From an uncultured Syntrophomonadaceae bacterium (lineage in GTDB: Bacteria > Bacillota > Syntrophomonadia > Syntrophomonadales > Syntrophomonadaceae), in contig CALXSZ010000059.1 in the NCBI GenBank assembly GCA_944391275.1, positions 1 through 5,180 on the forward strand: a stretch of 5,180 nt of DNA, read 5' to 3'. Positions 1 to 5,180 of the stretch are shown here, one piece after another (within the stretch, counting starts at the first letter, position 1; every line of letters starts with the position of its first letter). The position numbers were made by a program, and so were the translations under genes. The notes under the pieces were generated by a model. It saw only the letters and a list, made by a program, of their open reading frames with translations. It was not told where the DNA came from and searched no databases.

Positions 1-568
1 CTAGAAAAATATTTAAAACGACAATACCGCCGGTTGCTAAAAGCATCCCGCCAATGGATCCCGCAACTGTTTTTTTGGGGCTTAAATTGGGCGTTAATTT
101 TCTTTTTCCAAACAACTGGCCAAAAATATAGCCACCGCTGTCATTTCCCCACGTTAAAAACAGGACAAAAATAAAATATAAGAAATGTTCAGTCTGATGC
201 CCCATCCATATTCCATATCCAAATAAAAATCCGATATAGGTAGCCCCTAAAAAACTGTATGACAAATCTTTCAGCGTATACAGGGGATACAAAAGAACAG
301 CTACTATAATTGTAACCAATAAAACGACTAAACTAATCATACGCATATCCCATGCGTGGTAGAATCCGAATGATAAATTCAGAAGCATTCCAAACCCTAA
401 AATCCACATCATACGTAATCCATTTAAACGCATCATATTGGCATATTCCAAAAATGCTACTAAAGCTAATAAGATAAGAAAAAACTCTAAAACCCATCCG
501 CCTAGCCAAACAACGCCTAAACAGAGTGGAATGCCTACCGCTGTTACGATTAATCGGGTTCTTAACAT
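1..568 (-). CDS. cdsA: Phosphatidate cytidylyltransferase (CDP-diglyceride synthase), 3' end outside the window
   Basis: This integral membrane enzyme makes CDP-diacylglycerol from CTP and phosphatidic acid, the branch point of phospholipid synthesis. The first 189 residues are present; the stop and the usual C-terminal signature lie beyond the left edge. The protein is very hydrophobic, with membrane segments near residues 5-22, 25-42, 52-70, 78-97, 103-122, 128-141 and 172-189. The recognisable family block is residues 142-174: Asp143 followed by SGGYIFG, then FGKRKLTPNLSPKKT at 153-167 and a GSIGG loop. The residue after KKTV is Ala169, where many homologues have Glu. The ATG at 566-568 overlaps the uppS stop by 7 nt. 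Its ribosome binding site, AAAGGAG, lies inside the end of uppS about 7 nt upstream, which suggests translational coupling. It is probably transcribed with uppS. Confidence 0.93.
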   Translation of the reverse strand, partial: MLRTRLIVTAVGIPLCLGVVWLGGWVLEFFLILLALVAFLEYANMMRLNGLRMMWILGFGMLLNLSFGFYHAWDMRMISLVVLLVTIIVAVLLYPLYTLKDLSYSFLGATYIGFLFGYGIWMGHQTEHFLYFIFVLFLTWGNDSGGYIFGQLFGKRKLTPNLSPKKTVAGSIGGMLLATGGIVVLNIFL

Positions 569-1317
569 AGTTCCTCTCCTTTCGCTGTAAGGCCTCCATA
601 CCGCCGGTCCCGCTGTGCATAGGCTTGCACAATTTTTTCTAAATGTTTCGGTGTAAATTCTGGCCAAAAAACATCCACAAAAGCCATCTCTGTATAGGCT
701 AACTGCCATAACAAGAAGTTACTAATACGAATATCGCCGGCTGTACGGATCAGTAAATCCGGATCAGGAAGTCCGGCCGTATAAAGATTTTCAGAAATTA
801 AGTCTTCATTAATATGTTGAACACTGATTTCCTTTTGCTGAACCTTCTGAGCAATCCGTTTTACAGCAGACACAATTTCAGCTCTTCCGCCATAATTCAT
901 GGCTAAATTTAAGATCAGTCCTGTATTATTCCCAGTTTTATCCAACGCTCCTTGAATCGCTCGCTGACATTTTTCGGGCAATCCCTTTAATTCTCCCGCT
1001 AAACGAATTTGGACCTGATTTCGGTGTAATTCATCAATTTCCTTCTCCACATATTCGACCAGTAAATTCATCAAATAATTCACTTCATCAGCCGGACGTT
1101 TCCAATTTTCCGTCGAAAAAGCATATAAGGTTAAAACTTTAATTTCCTGCTCCGAACAGGTCCGAACAATTTCTTTCAGAGCGGCTATCCCGGCCCGATG
1201 CCCCATTGCTCGCGGCAAATGACGCTTTTGCGCCCAACGTCCATTCCCATCCATAATGATTGCGATATGTTTCGGCAGGACCTCCTTAGATAGTCCAAAA
1301 CCTCCCTGAATTTTCAT
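562..1317 (-). CDS. uppS: Isoprenyl transferase, undecaprenyl diphosphate synthase type
   Basis: This cytosolic cis-prenyltransferase adds isopentenyl diphosphate units to farnesyl diphosphate to make the C55 carrier used for peptidoglycan and other wall polymers. The 251 residues match the family length. Visible motifs are HIAIIMDGNGRWA with catalytic Asp23, GHRAG at 39-43, YAFSTENWKRP at 65-75, NYGGRAEI at 141-148, and DLLIRTAGD followed by IRISNFLLWQ at 187-205. Asp195 sits where the Escherichia coli enzyme has the Mg-binding Glu213, a conservative change. The start is the only ATG before the first conserved motif; a modest GAGGGG site lies about 9 nt upstream. It is the first gene after the frr terminator, has its own promoter, and overlaps cdsA by 7 nt. 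Confidence 0.97.
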   Translation of the reverse strand: MKIQGGFGLSKEVLPKHIAIIMDGNGRWAQKRHLPRAMGHRAGIAALKEIVRTCSEQEIKVLTLYAFSTENWKRPADEVNYLMNLLVEYVEKEIDELHRNQVQIRLAGELKGLPEKCQRAIQGALDKTGNNTGLILNLAMNYGGRAEIVSAVKRIAQKVQQKEISVQHINEDLISENLYTAGLPDPDLLIRTAGDIRISNFLLWQLAYTEMAFVDVFWPEFTPKHLEKIVQAYAQRDRRYGGLTAKGEELC

Positions 1318-1383
1318 CTATTTCAACCCCTCACGGTTCTTTCATCAATAAAAGTATTATTATCATATGGGTATTGTACCACG

Positions 1384-1412
1384 ATTACACGATATATTTC
1401 GATAAAAATCAA
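1384..1412 (-). promoter_or_regulatory. SigA-type promoter for uppS-cdsA
   Basis: On the minus strand a -35 box TTGATT (1407-1412) is followed after exactly 17 nt by a -10 box TGTAAT (1384-1389), matching the consensus at 4 of 6 and 5 of 6 positions. It starts only 9 nt after the T-run of the frr terminator and would begin transcription near 1377, about 60 nt before the uppS start. Position and spacing make it convincing; activity is inferred. Another TACAAT at about 1375-1380 has no matching -35 box at normal distance. Confidence 0.65.
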
Positions 1413-1420
1413 GAAATCCT

Positions 1421-1455
1421 AAAAAAAAGGAAGAACTTGCCGAAAAAGTTCTTCC
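1421..1455 (-). terminator. Intrinsic terminator after frr
   Basis: On the minus strand a perfect 10-bp stem, GGAAGAACTT with AAGTTCTTCC, closes a 7-nt loop and runs straight into eight T residues (1421-1428). It begins 30 nt after the frr stop. This is a classic Rho-independent terminator and should end most transcripts coming from rpsB-tsf-pyrH-frr before uppS. Confidence 0.92.
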
Positions 1456-1484
1456 TCTCCTTATTTCTTTCCAAGTAAAAACCA

Positions 1485-2042
1485 CTAAATTTCCATAATT
1501 TCCTTTTCTTTTGCAGCTAAGATCGAATCAATTTCTTTTATCTCTTTATCCGTTGTTTTCTGCACCAACTCTTGCCCTTTTTTACAATCGTCCTCTGAAA
1601 TCTGTTTGTCTTTCTCCAACGATTTCAGCATATCATTTGCTTCACGCCGAATATTACGCAAAGCAACCTTTGCTTCTTCTCCAATTTTCTTAACTGATTT
1701 TACTAACTCCTTGCGGCGTTCTTCCGTCATCGGCGGAATGGCTAAACGGATAACCGTCCCGTCATTTGCAGGTGTAACGCCGAGATCGGAACGCATAATG
1801 GCCTTTTCAATTTCCACAATACTACTGCGATCCCAAGGCTGAATTAAAAGCAGTCGAGCTTCAGGTACCGTAATATTCGCTAACTGTTTTAAAGGGGTCA
1901 TTTGGTCATAATATTTGACCATAATGCGATCTAACATCGCCGGATTTGCACGACCTGCACGCATACTGGATAAATCTGCAATCAAATGTTCAATGGATTT
2001 TTTCATTCTGGATTCACTATCTTGTACGACGTCGTTTATCAT
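1485..2042 (-). CDS. frr: Ribosome recycling factor
   Basis: With EF-G, this protein splits the post-termination ribosome so that subunits can be reused. The chosen start gives 185 residues, the standard family length. Domain I is a helical bundle made from residues 1-30 and about 105-185; domain II lies between. Diagnostic stretches are MRAGRANPAMLDRI at 27-40, the PWD at 69-71, LGVTPANDGTVIRLAIPP at 87-104, TEERRKEL at 106-113 and RNIRREAND at 129-137, which contains the conserved ribosome-binding arginines. The frame stays open to an ATG at 2090, which would add 16 residues outside the family (MPSWVKK onward). The ATG at 2040-2042 is preferred because a GGGGGAGG site lies 6 nt before it. 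The gene begins inside the last codons of pyrH, so the two are probably translationally coupled. Confidence 0.96.
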   Translation of the reverse strand: MINDVVQDSESRMKKSIEHLIADLSSMRAGRANPAMLDRIMVKYYDQMTPLKQLANITVPEARLLLIQPWDRSSIVEIEKAIMRSDLGVTPANDGTVIRLAIPPMTEERRKELVKSVKKIGEEAKVALRNIRREANDMLKSLEKDKQISEDDCKKGQELVQKTTDKEIKEIDSILAAKEKEIMEI

Positions 2043-2763
2043 CTCTATCCTCCCCCACATAAGTTCCAATTTTTTCACCCATGACGGCACGACGAATATT
2101 TCCTTCTACCATTAAATTAAAAACAATAATGGGAATTTGATTGTCCATACACAAAGACGCAGCAGTAGAGTCCATCACCGCTAACCCTTTATTGAGTACA
2201 TCAATATAACTCAAATGATCAAAACGCTCGGCATTCGGATTTCTTACAGGATCTTCCGTATAAACGCCATTGACTTTTTTAGCCATTAAGATAACCTCTG
2301 TTTCAATCTCCGCCGAACGCAACGCCGCTGTTGTATCCGTGGAGAAAAAAGGATTTCCTGTTCCGGCTGCAAAGATGATAACCCGACCTTTTTCTAAATG
2401 CCGCATAGCTCTTCTTCGGATATAAGGTTCTGCAACTTGACGCATCTCAATAGCCGTCATCACCCGCGTAGGAATTCCTGCGCTTTCCAGAGCGTCTTGC
2501 AAAGCCAAACTATTAATAACGGTCGCTAACATGCCCATATAATCAGCTGTTGTCCGATCCATCCCTTTAGAACTTCCGGAAACGCCCCGCCAAATATTTC
2601 CACCGCCCACGACAATGGCTACTTCGACCCCCATGCGCGTCAATTCGGCTATTTGCGCCGCAATGGAAGATAATACCGAATGTTCAATCCCATATCCCGC
2701 TTCACCTGCGAGTGCCTCTCCGCTCAATTTTAACAGCACCCGTTTGTATTTTGGTTCTTCCAT
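2017..2763 (-). CDS. pyrH: UMP kinase (uridylate kinase)
   Basis: This cytosolic enzyme phosphorylates UMP to UDP with ATP, feeding all pyrimidine nucleotides. It belongs to the amino acid kinase fold and usually forms hexamers regulated by GTP and UTP. Visible blocks are KRVLLKLSGEAL at 7-18 (phosphate binding), VVGGGNIWRG at 51-60, DRTTADYMGMLATVINSLAL at 69-88, the GTGNPFFSTDTTAALR segment at 134-149 (UMP and dimer contacts), KKVNGVYTEDP at 162-172 and MDSTAASLC at 198-206. The frame also has an ATG at 2781, but the start at 2763 fits the family N-terminus and has a GGAGGG site 10 nt upstream. The protein is 248 aa; family members usually end near GTYV (234-237), so the last 11 residues, GEDRDDKRRRTR minus the first, form a basic tail encoded mostly in the overlap with frr. 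tsf lies 57 nt upstream. Confidence 0.96.
   Translation of the reverse strand: MEEPKYKRVLLKLSGEALAGEAGYGIEHSVLSSIAAQIAELTRMGVEVAIVVGGGNIWRGVSGSSKGMDRTTADYMGMLATVINSLALQDALESAGIPTRVMTAIEMRQVAEPYIRRRAMRHLEKGRVIIFAAGTGNPFFSTDTTAALRSAEIETEVILMAKKVNGVYTEDPVRNPNAERFDHLSYIDVLNKGLAVMDSTAASLCMDNQIPIIVFNLMVEGNIRRAVMGEKIGTYVGEDRDDKRRRTR
2049..2056 (-). promoter_or_regulatory. Ribosome binding site that fixes the frr start
   Basis: On the minus strand GGGGGAGG ends 6 nt before the ATG at 2042, the normal distance. The upstream in-frame ATG at 2090 has no comparable site. The motif lies within pyrH coding sequence, so ribosomes finishing pyrH pass directly over it. Confidence 0.8.
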
Positions 2764-2773
2764 TCTTTTACAG

Positions 2774-2779
2774 CCCTCC
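2774..2779 (-). promoter_or_regulatory. Ribosome binding site that fixes the pyrH start
   Basis: On the minus strand GGAGGG ends 10 nt before the ATG at 2763. The alternative ATG at 2781 lies just upstream of this site and has no purine-rich motif before it, so the shorter protein beginning MEEPKYKR is preferred. Confidence 0.7.
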
Positions 2780-2820
2780 ATTTTAGAATACCGGACTTCT
2801 TCTAACGTGAACTTTGCTGA

Positions 2821-3474
2821 TTAGTTATTCATTTGCGCCATAACTTCCTCTGCAAAATTTTCTTCTCTTTTTTCTAAGCCTTCGCCCACTTCATAACGGA
2901 CAAAACGACGAATGGAGATATTTTCTCCAATCTTCGAAATTTTTTCATTGACCAGATCCTGAATCGTCTTATCTGGATCTTTTACAAAAGGTTGTTCCAA
3001 CAAACAATGTTCTTTATAATACTTTTCAATCCGACCAGCCAACATTTTTTCAACGATATTTTCCGGTTTTCCTTCTTCACGCGCCTGTGCTCTTAAAACT
3101 TCCTTCTCGCGATTCAAAACCTCTTCCGGGACCTCTTCTCTTCTTACATAATCCGGATTAGCGGCGGCTACCTGCATCGCAATATCCTTTACAAATTCTT
3201 TGTATTCATCGGTTTTGGCAACAAAGTCCGTTTCACAGTTAACTTCAACCAAAACGCCAATTCGGCCTCCGCCGTGAATATAAGCTAAAACTAGCCCTTC
3301 GCTGGCAATTCGTCCAGCTTTTTTGGCGGCTTTTGCTAAACCTTTCGTACGCAGTTCATCAATTGCCTTTTCAATATCCCCATCCGTTTCAACCAACGCT
3401 TTTTTACAATCCATCATCCCTGCGCCAGTTCTTTCTCTTAATTCCTTTACCAATCCCGCCGTAATTTCCGCCAT
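2821..3474 (-). CDS. tsf: Elongation factor Ts, short form
   Basis: EF-Ts is the nucleotide exchange factor that frees EF-Tu from GDP so that it can bind GTP and aminoacyl-tRNA. The N-terminal UBA-like domain is clear: LVKELRERTGAGMMDCKKAL at 8-27 and the DIEKAIDELRTKGLAKAAKK helix at 33-52. The core motif that inserts into EF-Tu is CETDFVAK at 80-87, with TDFV at 82-85. At 217 residues it is the short form, lacking most of the second core subdomain found in the roughly 280-residue enterobacterial protein. Short forms are common in Bacillota, so this is not a truncation. The ATG at 3472-3474 has AGGAGG 8 nt upstream. It lies 148 nt after rpsB with a terminator between them, so its expression depends on readthrough or on its own, unproven, promoter. 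Confidence 0.97.
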   Translation of the reverse strand: MAEITAGLVKELRERTGAGMMDCKKALVETDGDIEKAIDELRTKGLAKAAKKAGRIASEGLVLAYIHGGGRIGVLVEVNCETDFVAKTDEYKEFVKDIAMQVAAANPDYVRREEVPEEVLNREKEVLRAQAREEGKPENIVEKMLAGRIEKYYKEHCLLEQPFVKDPDKTIQDLVNEKISKIGENISIRRFVRYEVGEGLEKREENFAEEVMAQMNN

Positions 3475-3577
3475 GATAAACGCCTCCTATTTTTATTGCA
3501 AATCCTGTTTGCGCTGAATACAAAAATTTTCATCACTTCTATCTATTAAAACGCGGTAAAATTGACCTTATATGCAC

Positions 3578-3614
3578 AAAAAGCGGGGCACTGTTTTGAC
3601 GAGTACCCCACTTT
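3578..3614 (-). terminator. Intrinsic terminator between rpsB and tsf
   Basis: On the minus strand AAAGTGGGGTAC (3603-3614) pairs with GTGCCCCGCTTT (3580-3591) to form a 12-bp stem with two G-T pairs and an 11-nt loop, followed by a run of five T residues (3578-3582) that partly overlaps the stem base. It starts 8 nt after the rpsB stop. The stem is GC-rich at its core, so it should be an effective terminator or a partial attenuator that lowers tsf relative to rpsB. Confidence 0.85.
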
Positions 3615-3622
3615 CAAGCTCA

Positions 3623-4321
3623 TTATGCCGAAACCTGCTCGCCCTGTTTTCCTTCTAAAACGGCGTCGGCAATCTTAGAAGAAATCAGTTTGACTGCACG
3701 GATTGCGTCGTCGTTACCAGGAATCACGTAGTCGATTTCGTCCGGATCACAGTTGGTATCTACAATTGCAACCACCGGAATATTTAATTTTCTTGCTTCT
3801 GCAACGGCTATTTTTTCTTTGCGCGGGTCAACAACAAAAACAGCGCCTGGCAATTTGTCCATTTCTTTAATGCCGCCCAGGAAACGCTGAAGTTTTTCTT
3901 GTTCATGTATTATGCCTTCAACTTCTTTTTTACTCAAGCTGTCAAAGACGCCTTCCGCTTCCATTCGTTCCAATTCTTTCAAACGCTGCACTCTTTTCCG
4001 GATGGTTTTAAAGTTGGTTAACATACCGCCTAACCAACGTTCGTTCACATAGAACATTTCGCAGCGCTCCGCTTCTTCGCGAATTGTTTCTTGCGCTTGT
4101 TTTTTCGTGCCTACAAATAAAACGCTCTTTCCTTCCGAAGCAATTTCCTTAACAAAATCATAGGCTTCCTCAAATTTTTTCACCGTTTGCTGAAGATCAA
4201 TAATGTAGATCCCATTCCGTTCCATGTAGATATACACGCCCATTTTGGGGTTCCATCTACGCGTCTGATGTCCAAAATGCACCCCTGCTTCTAACAGTTG
4301 TTTCATTGTAATAACCGACAT
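3623..4321 (-). CDS. rpsB: 30S ribosomal protein S2
   Basis: S2 sits on the solvent side of the small subunit between head and body, joins late in assembly, and is needed for S1 binding where S1 exists. The 232 residues match the family. The first signature region is MKQLLEAGVHFGHQTRRWNP at 6-25. The middle helical, coiled-coil segment covers about 105-150, including the LGGMLTNFKTIRKR stretch from 97. The second signature is PGAVFVVDPRKEKIAVAEA at 158-176, followed by IPVVAIVDTNCDPDEIDYVI from 181 and PGNDDAIRAV at 201-210. The ATG at 4319-4321 has a strong site, AAGGAGGTG (4329-4337), 7 nt upstream. It is the first gene of the translation block, preceded by a clear promoter and a leader that may fold. 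Confidence 0.98.
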   Translation of the reverse strand: MSVITMKQLLEAGVHFGHQTRRWNPKMGVYIYMERNGIYIIDLQQTVKKFEEAYDFVKEIASEGKSVLFVGTKKQAQETIREEAERCEMFYVNERWLGGMLTNFKTIRKRVQRLKELERMEAEGVFDSLSKKEVEGIIHEQEKLQRFLGGIKEMDKLPGAVFVVDPRKEKIAVAEARKLNIPVVAIVDTNCDPDEIDYVIPGNDDAIRAVKLISSKIADAVLEGKQGEQVSA

Positions 4322-4328
4322 CAGTCAA

Positions 4329-4433
4329 CACCTCCTTTTTTTGTTTTGTCCTCCGCCACGCTTCATCGTAAAAAGCATACTCAAAAAATTTTTAAGCACC
4401 ATGCTCTTCCTCTACGGGCGTGCGAATTTTCCG
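4329..4433 (-). promoter_or_regulatory. Predicted folded 5' leader of rpsB, candidate S2 autoregulatory element
   Basis: Between the predicted transcription start (about 4433) and the rpsB ribosome binding site the minus strand can form two nested pairings. An outer stem joins TTCGCACGC (4418-4426) to GCGTGGCGGA (4352-4361) with one bulged G. Inside it, AAGAGCAT (4401-4408) pairs with ATGCTTTT (4371-4378), and above a 3-nt bulge a second AT-rich stem is formed by 4390-4397 and 4379-4386. The inner hairpin ends in T residues and so resembles a weak terminator. Leaders of this kind let ribosomal proteins repress their own mRNA. I folded this by hand, and I do not recognise a named RNA family. 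Confidence 0.4.
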
Positions 4434-4439
4434 TTTCAT

Positions 4440-4468
4440 ACTATACCATGTTCCTCTTGTTTATGCAA
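4440..4468 (-). promoter_or_regulatory. SigA-type promoter for rpsB
   Basis: On the minus strand a -35 box TTGCAT (4463-4468) is followed after 17 nt by a -10 box TATAGT (4440-4445), each near consensus (4 of 6 and 5 of 6). Transcription would start near 4433, giving a leader of about 112 nt. It is the best promoter match upstream of rpsB. Confidence 0.7.
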
Positions 4469-4524
4469 GTAAAAACCGTGCGTTTTTTCACTCGTTCTCC
4501 TGTTATAGGATTATTTTGCCCTAT

Positions 4525-4552
4525 ATTGTACGAATTATCCCTTCGTTTATAA
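4525..4552 (-). promoter_or_regulatory. Possible second, upstream promoter for rpsB
   Basis: On the minus strand TTATAA (4547-4552) and TACAAT (4525-4530) lie 16 nt apart. The -10 box is good and the -35 box is weak, and AT-rich sequence gives such matches by chance. Together with 4440-4468 it would make a tandem promoter, as is common for ribosomal protein genes. Confidence 0.3.
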
Positions 4553-4593
4553 CCCAATCCGCATTGAGACCCGATATCATCCATCAAAACCAA

Positions 4594-4866
4594 TTAAAGA
4601 AGTTTTTGTTTCAATAGATCGACTCCTATTTGTCTAACATACGTTTCGTTGTCCCGTACAATATTCATCTGTATCGTCCAATACCATAAAGGAACTGCCA
4701 AATAGGCACTTTCACGCGTCGAGAGCTTTACGAAAATGGCCGTCACACCCACGCCGGCTTTATTACTGCGATCCGCCGGAACAGGATGTAAAAGCAGCGG
4801 GACATATGTTCCTTCGTTTTCTGCGCTTCCTTTGACTTTTAAAGTGAATGGAGGAAATGCTAACAT
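4594..4866 (-). CDS. Unrecognised 90-residue ORF, possibly the end of a decayed gene
   Basis: I do not recognise this protein. The 90 codons run from an ATG at 4866 to TAA at 4594. It has no signal peptide and no clear long membrane helix. The middle is mixed (LLLHPVPADRSNKAGVGVTA), followed by a hydrophobic patch near AYLAVPLWYWTIQM, and the end IGVDLLKQKLL looks like a normal C-terminus. No ribosome binding site precedes the ATG, and a TGA stop lies in frame four codons upstream. It therefore may be a remnant whose N-terminal part has been lost. It shares the strand with the broken MerR-type gene 61 nt upstream. An open frame also exists on the opposite strand (4736-4945), which I judge to be a shadow. 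Confidence 0.3.
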   Translation of the reverse strand: MLAFPPFTLKVKGSAENEGTYVPLLLHPVPADRSNKAGVGVTAIFVKLSTRESAYLAVPLWYWTIQMNIVRDNETYVRQIGVDLLKQKLL

Positions 4867-4927
4867 GCAATCCGTTCAGGAGGAATCCCTCAACAACTTT
4901 ATTTTTCTATTCGACTTTGCTTATGAC

Positions 4928-5180
4928 TTATACGGGACCAGATAGCCGCATTTTCTCAGGGGCATTCTCTTTTGACACGGTTTCGCGTACCAAAATCGTT
5001 TCCATCTCTTTTGCCTTTTCATAGTACCCGACTTTATATTTAACCGTATCCGCACTTTCTTTTCGTATACGTAGTTTTTCCTCCAATTCCTATCGCTTTC
5101 CTTGAAAAAATGCAGGCATTGGTCGATATTCCGATCCCCTTCTTCCAACCAAATCATGTATCGCCGGATCTCGCGGATCG
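4928..5180 (-). pseudogene. MerR-family transcriptional regulator, C-terminal part, frameshifted and cut by the window edge
   Basis: Two adjacent reading frames together give a typical MerR-type C-terminal half. The first, from the window edge to about 5090, reads IREIRRYMIWLEEGDRNIDQ and continues through CLHFFKESDR. The second then reads ELEEKLRIRKESADTVKYKV, continues GYYEKAKEME, and ends SGPV at a TAA (4928-4930). The pattern of an EI..Y..LLE.GD helix, then a long coiled coil ending in a K(V/I).YYE motif, is characteristic of the dimerisation helix in this family. One extra G at minus-strand position 5089-5090 (GG to GGG) would restore a single frame. The N-terminal DNA-binding winged helix lies outside the window. 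There is no slippery sequence at the shift, so it is either a decayed gene or a sequencing error. Ligand and target are unknown. Confidence 0.6.

Noticed and set aside
333..632. 99-codon minus-strand ORF covering the uppS-cdsA junction
   Set aside because: It lies out of frame inside the clear uppS and cdsA genes, has arginine-rich low-complexity composition and no ribosome binding site.
1511..2115. Three plus-strand ORFs opposite frr and the end of pyrH
   Set aside because: They are antisense shadows of well-identified genes, without translation signals or recognisable proteins.
2764..2820. Possible promoter in the tsf-pyrH gap (TTCACG and TATTCT)
   Set aside because: The spacing is only 15 nt and both boxes match poorly; the gap is short and co-transcription is the simpler reading.
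3495..3523. Possible tsf promoter TTGTAT-17-TGCAAT
   Set aside because: Both boxes match only 4 of 6, and the start point would fall on the ribosome binding site, leaving almost no leader.
4298..4617. Two plus-strand ORFs across the rpsB promoter and leader
   Set aside because: They overlap the start of rpsB and its control region, and the proteins are rich in Phe, Leu and Ser as expected from AT-rich non-coding DNA.
4870..4890. Short inverted repeat GAGG-GATT-CCTC between the MerR remnant and the 90-codon ORF
   Set aside because: The stem is only 4 bp and no T-run follows, so it is not a terminator.
4736..4945. 69-codon plus-strand ORF opposite the unrecognised minus-strand ORF
   Set aside because: It has no ribosome binding site before its ATG; a GGAGG before an inner ATG at 4865 would give only 26 residues ending in the MerR remnant. 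The minus-strand reading fits the direction of the neighbours better.
1..5180. CRISPR arrays, insertion sequences, tRNA or rRNA genes, long direct repeats
   Set aside because: I looked for these across the window and saw none.

Overview
The window is the conserved bacterial block rpsB-tsf-pyrH-frr-uppS-cdsA. All six genes lie on the minus strand, so the block reads right to left. The short EF-Ts (217 aa), strong AGGAGG-type ribosome binding sites, AT-rich spacers and SigA-like promoters point to a member of the Bacillota. Negativicutes or a related anaerobic lineage is my best guess from overall protein similarity, but this is an inference and the window carries no marker gene that settles it.

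Region by region, following transcription. Bases 5180-4928 hold the C-terminal half of a MerR-type regulator. Its 5' end lies outside the window and a one-base frameshift near 5089 appears to break it. Bases 4866-4594 hold a 90-codon ORF that I do not recognise. Bases 4593-4322 hold the promoter region and a roughly 110-nt leader of rpsB that seems able to fold. rpsB (4321-3623) is followed by a strong intrinsic terminator, and then tsf (3474-2821), pyrH (2763-2017) and frr (2042-1485) follow. pyrH and frr overlap by 26 nt. A second strong terminator after frr (1421-1455) sits directly against a good promoter (1384-1412) that drives uppS (1317-562) and cdsA (568 to the left edge, incomplete).

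The upstream half supports translation and nucleotide supply: ribosomal protein S2, elongation factor Ts, UMP kinase and ribosome recycling factor. The downstream half starts the envelope pathways: undecaprenyl diphosphate synthase makes the lipid carrier for peptidoglycan, and CDP-diglyceride synthase makes the phospholipid precursor. The terminator and promoter between frr and uppS suggest that the two halves form separate transcription units.

No new biological system is visible. The points most worth a second look are the folded rpsB leader, the terminator between rpsB and tsf, the frameshifted MerR remnant and the unrecognised ORF beside it.
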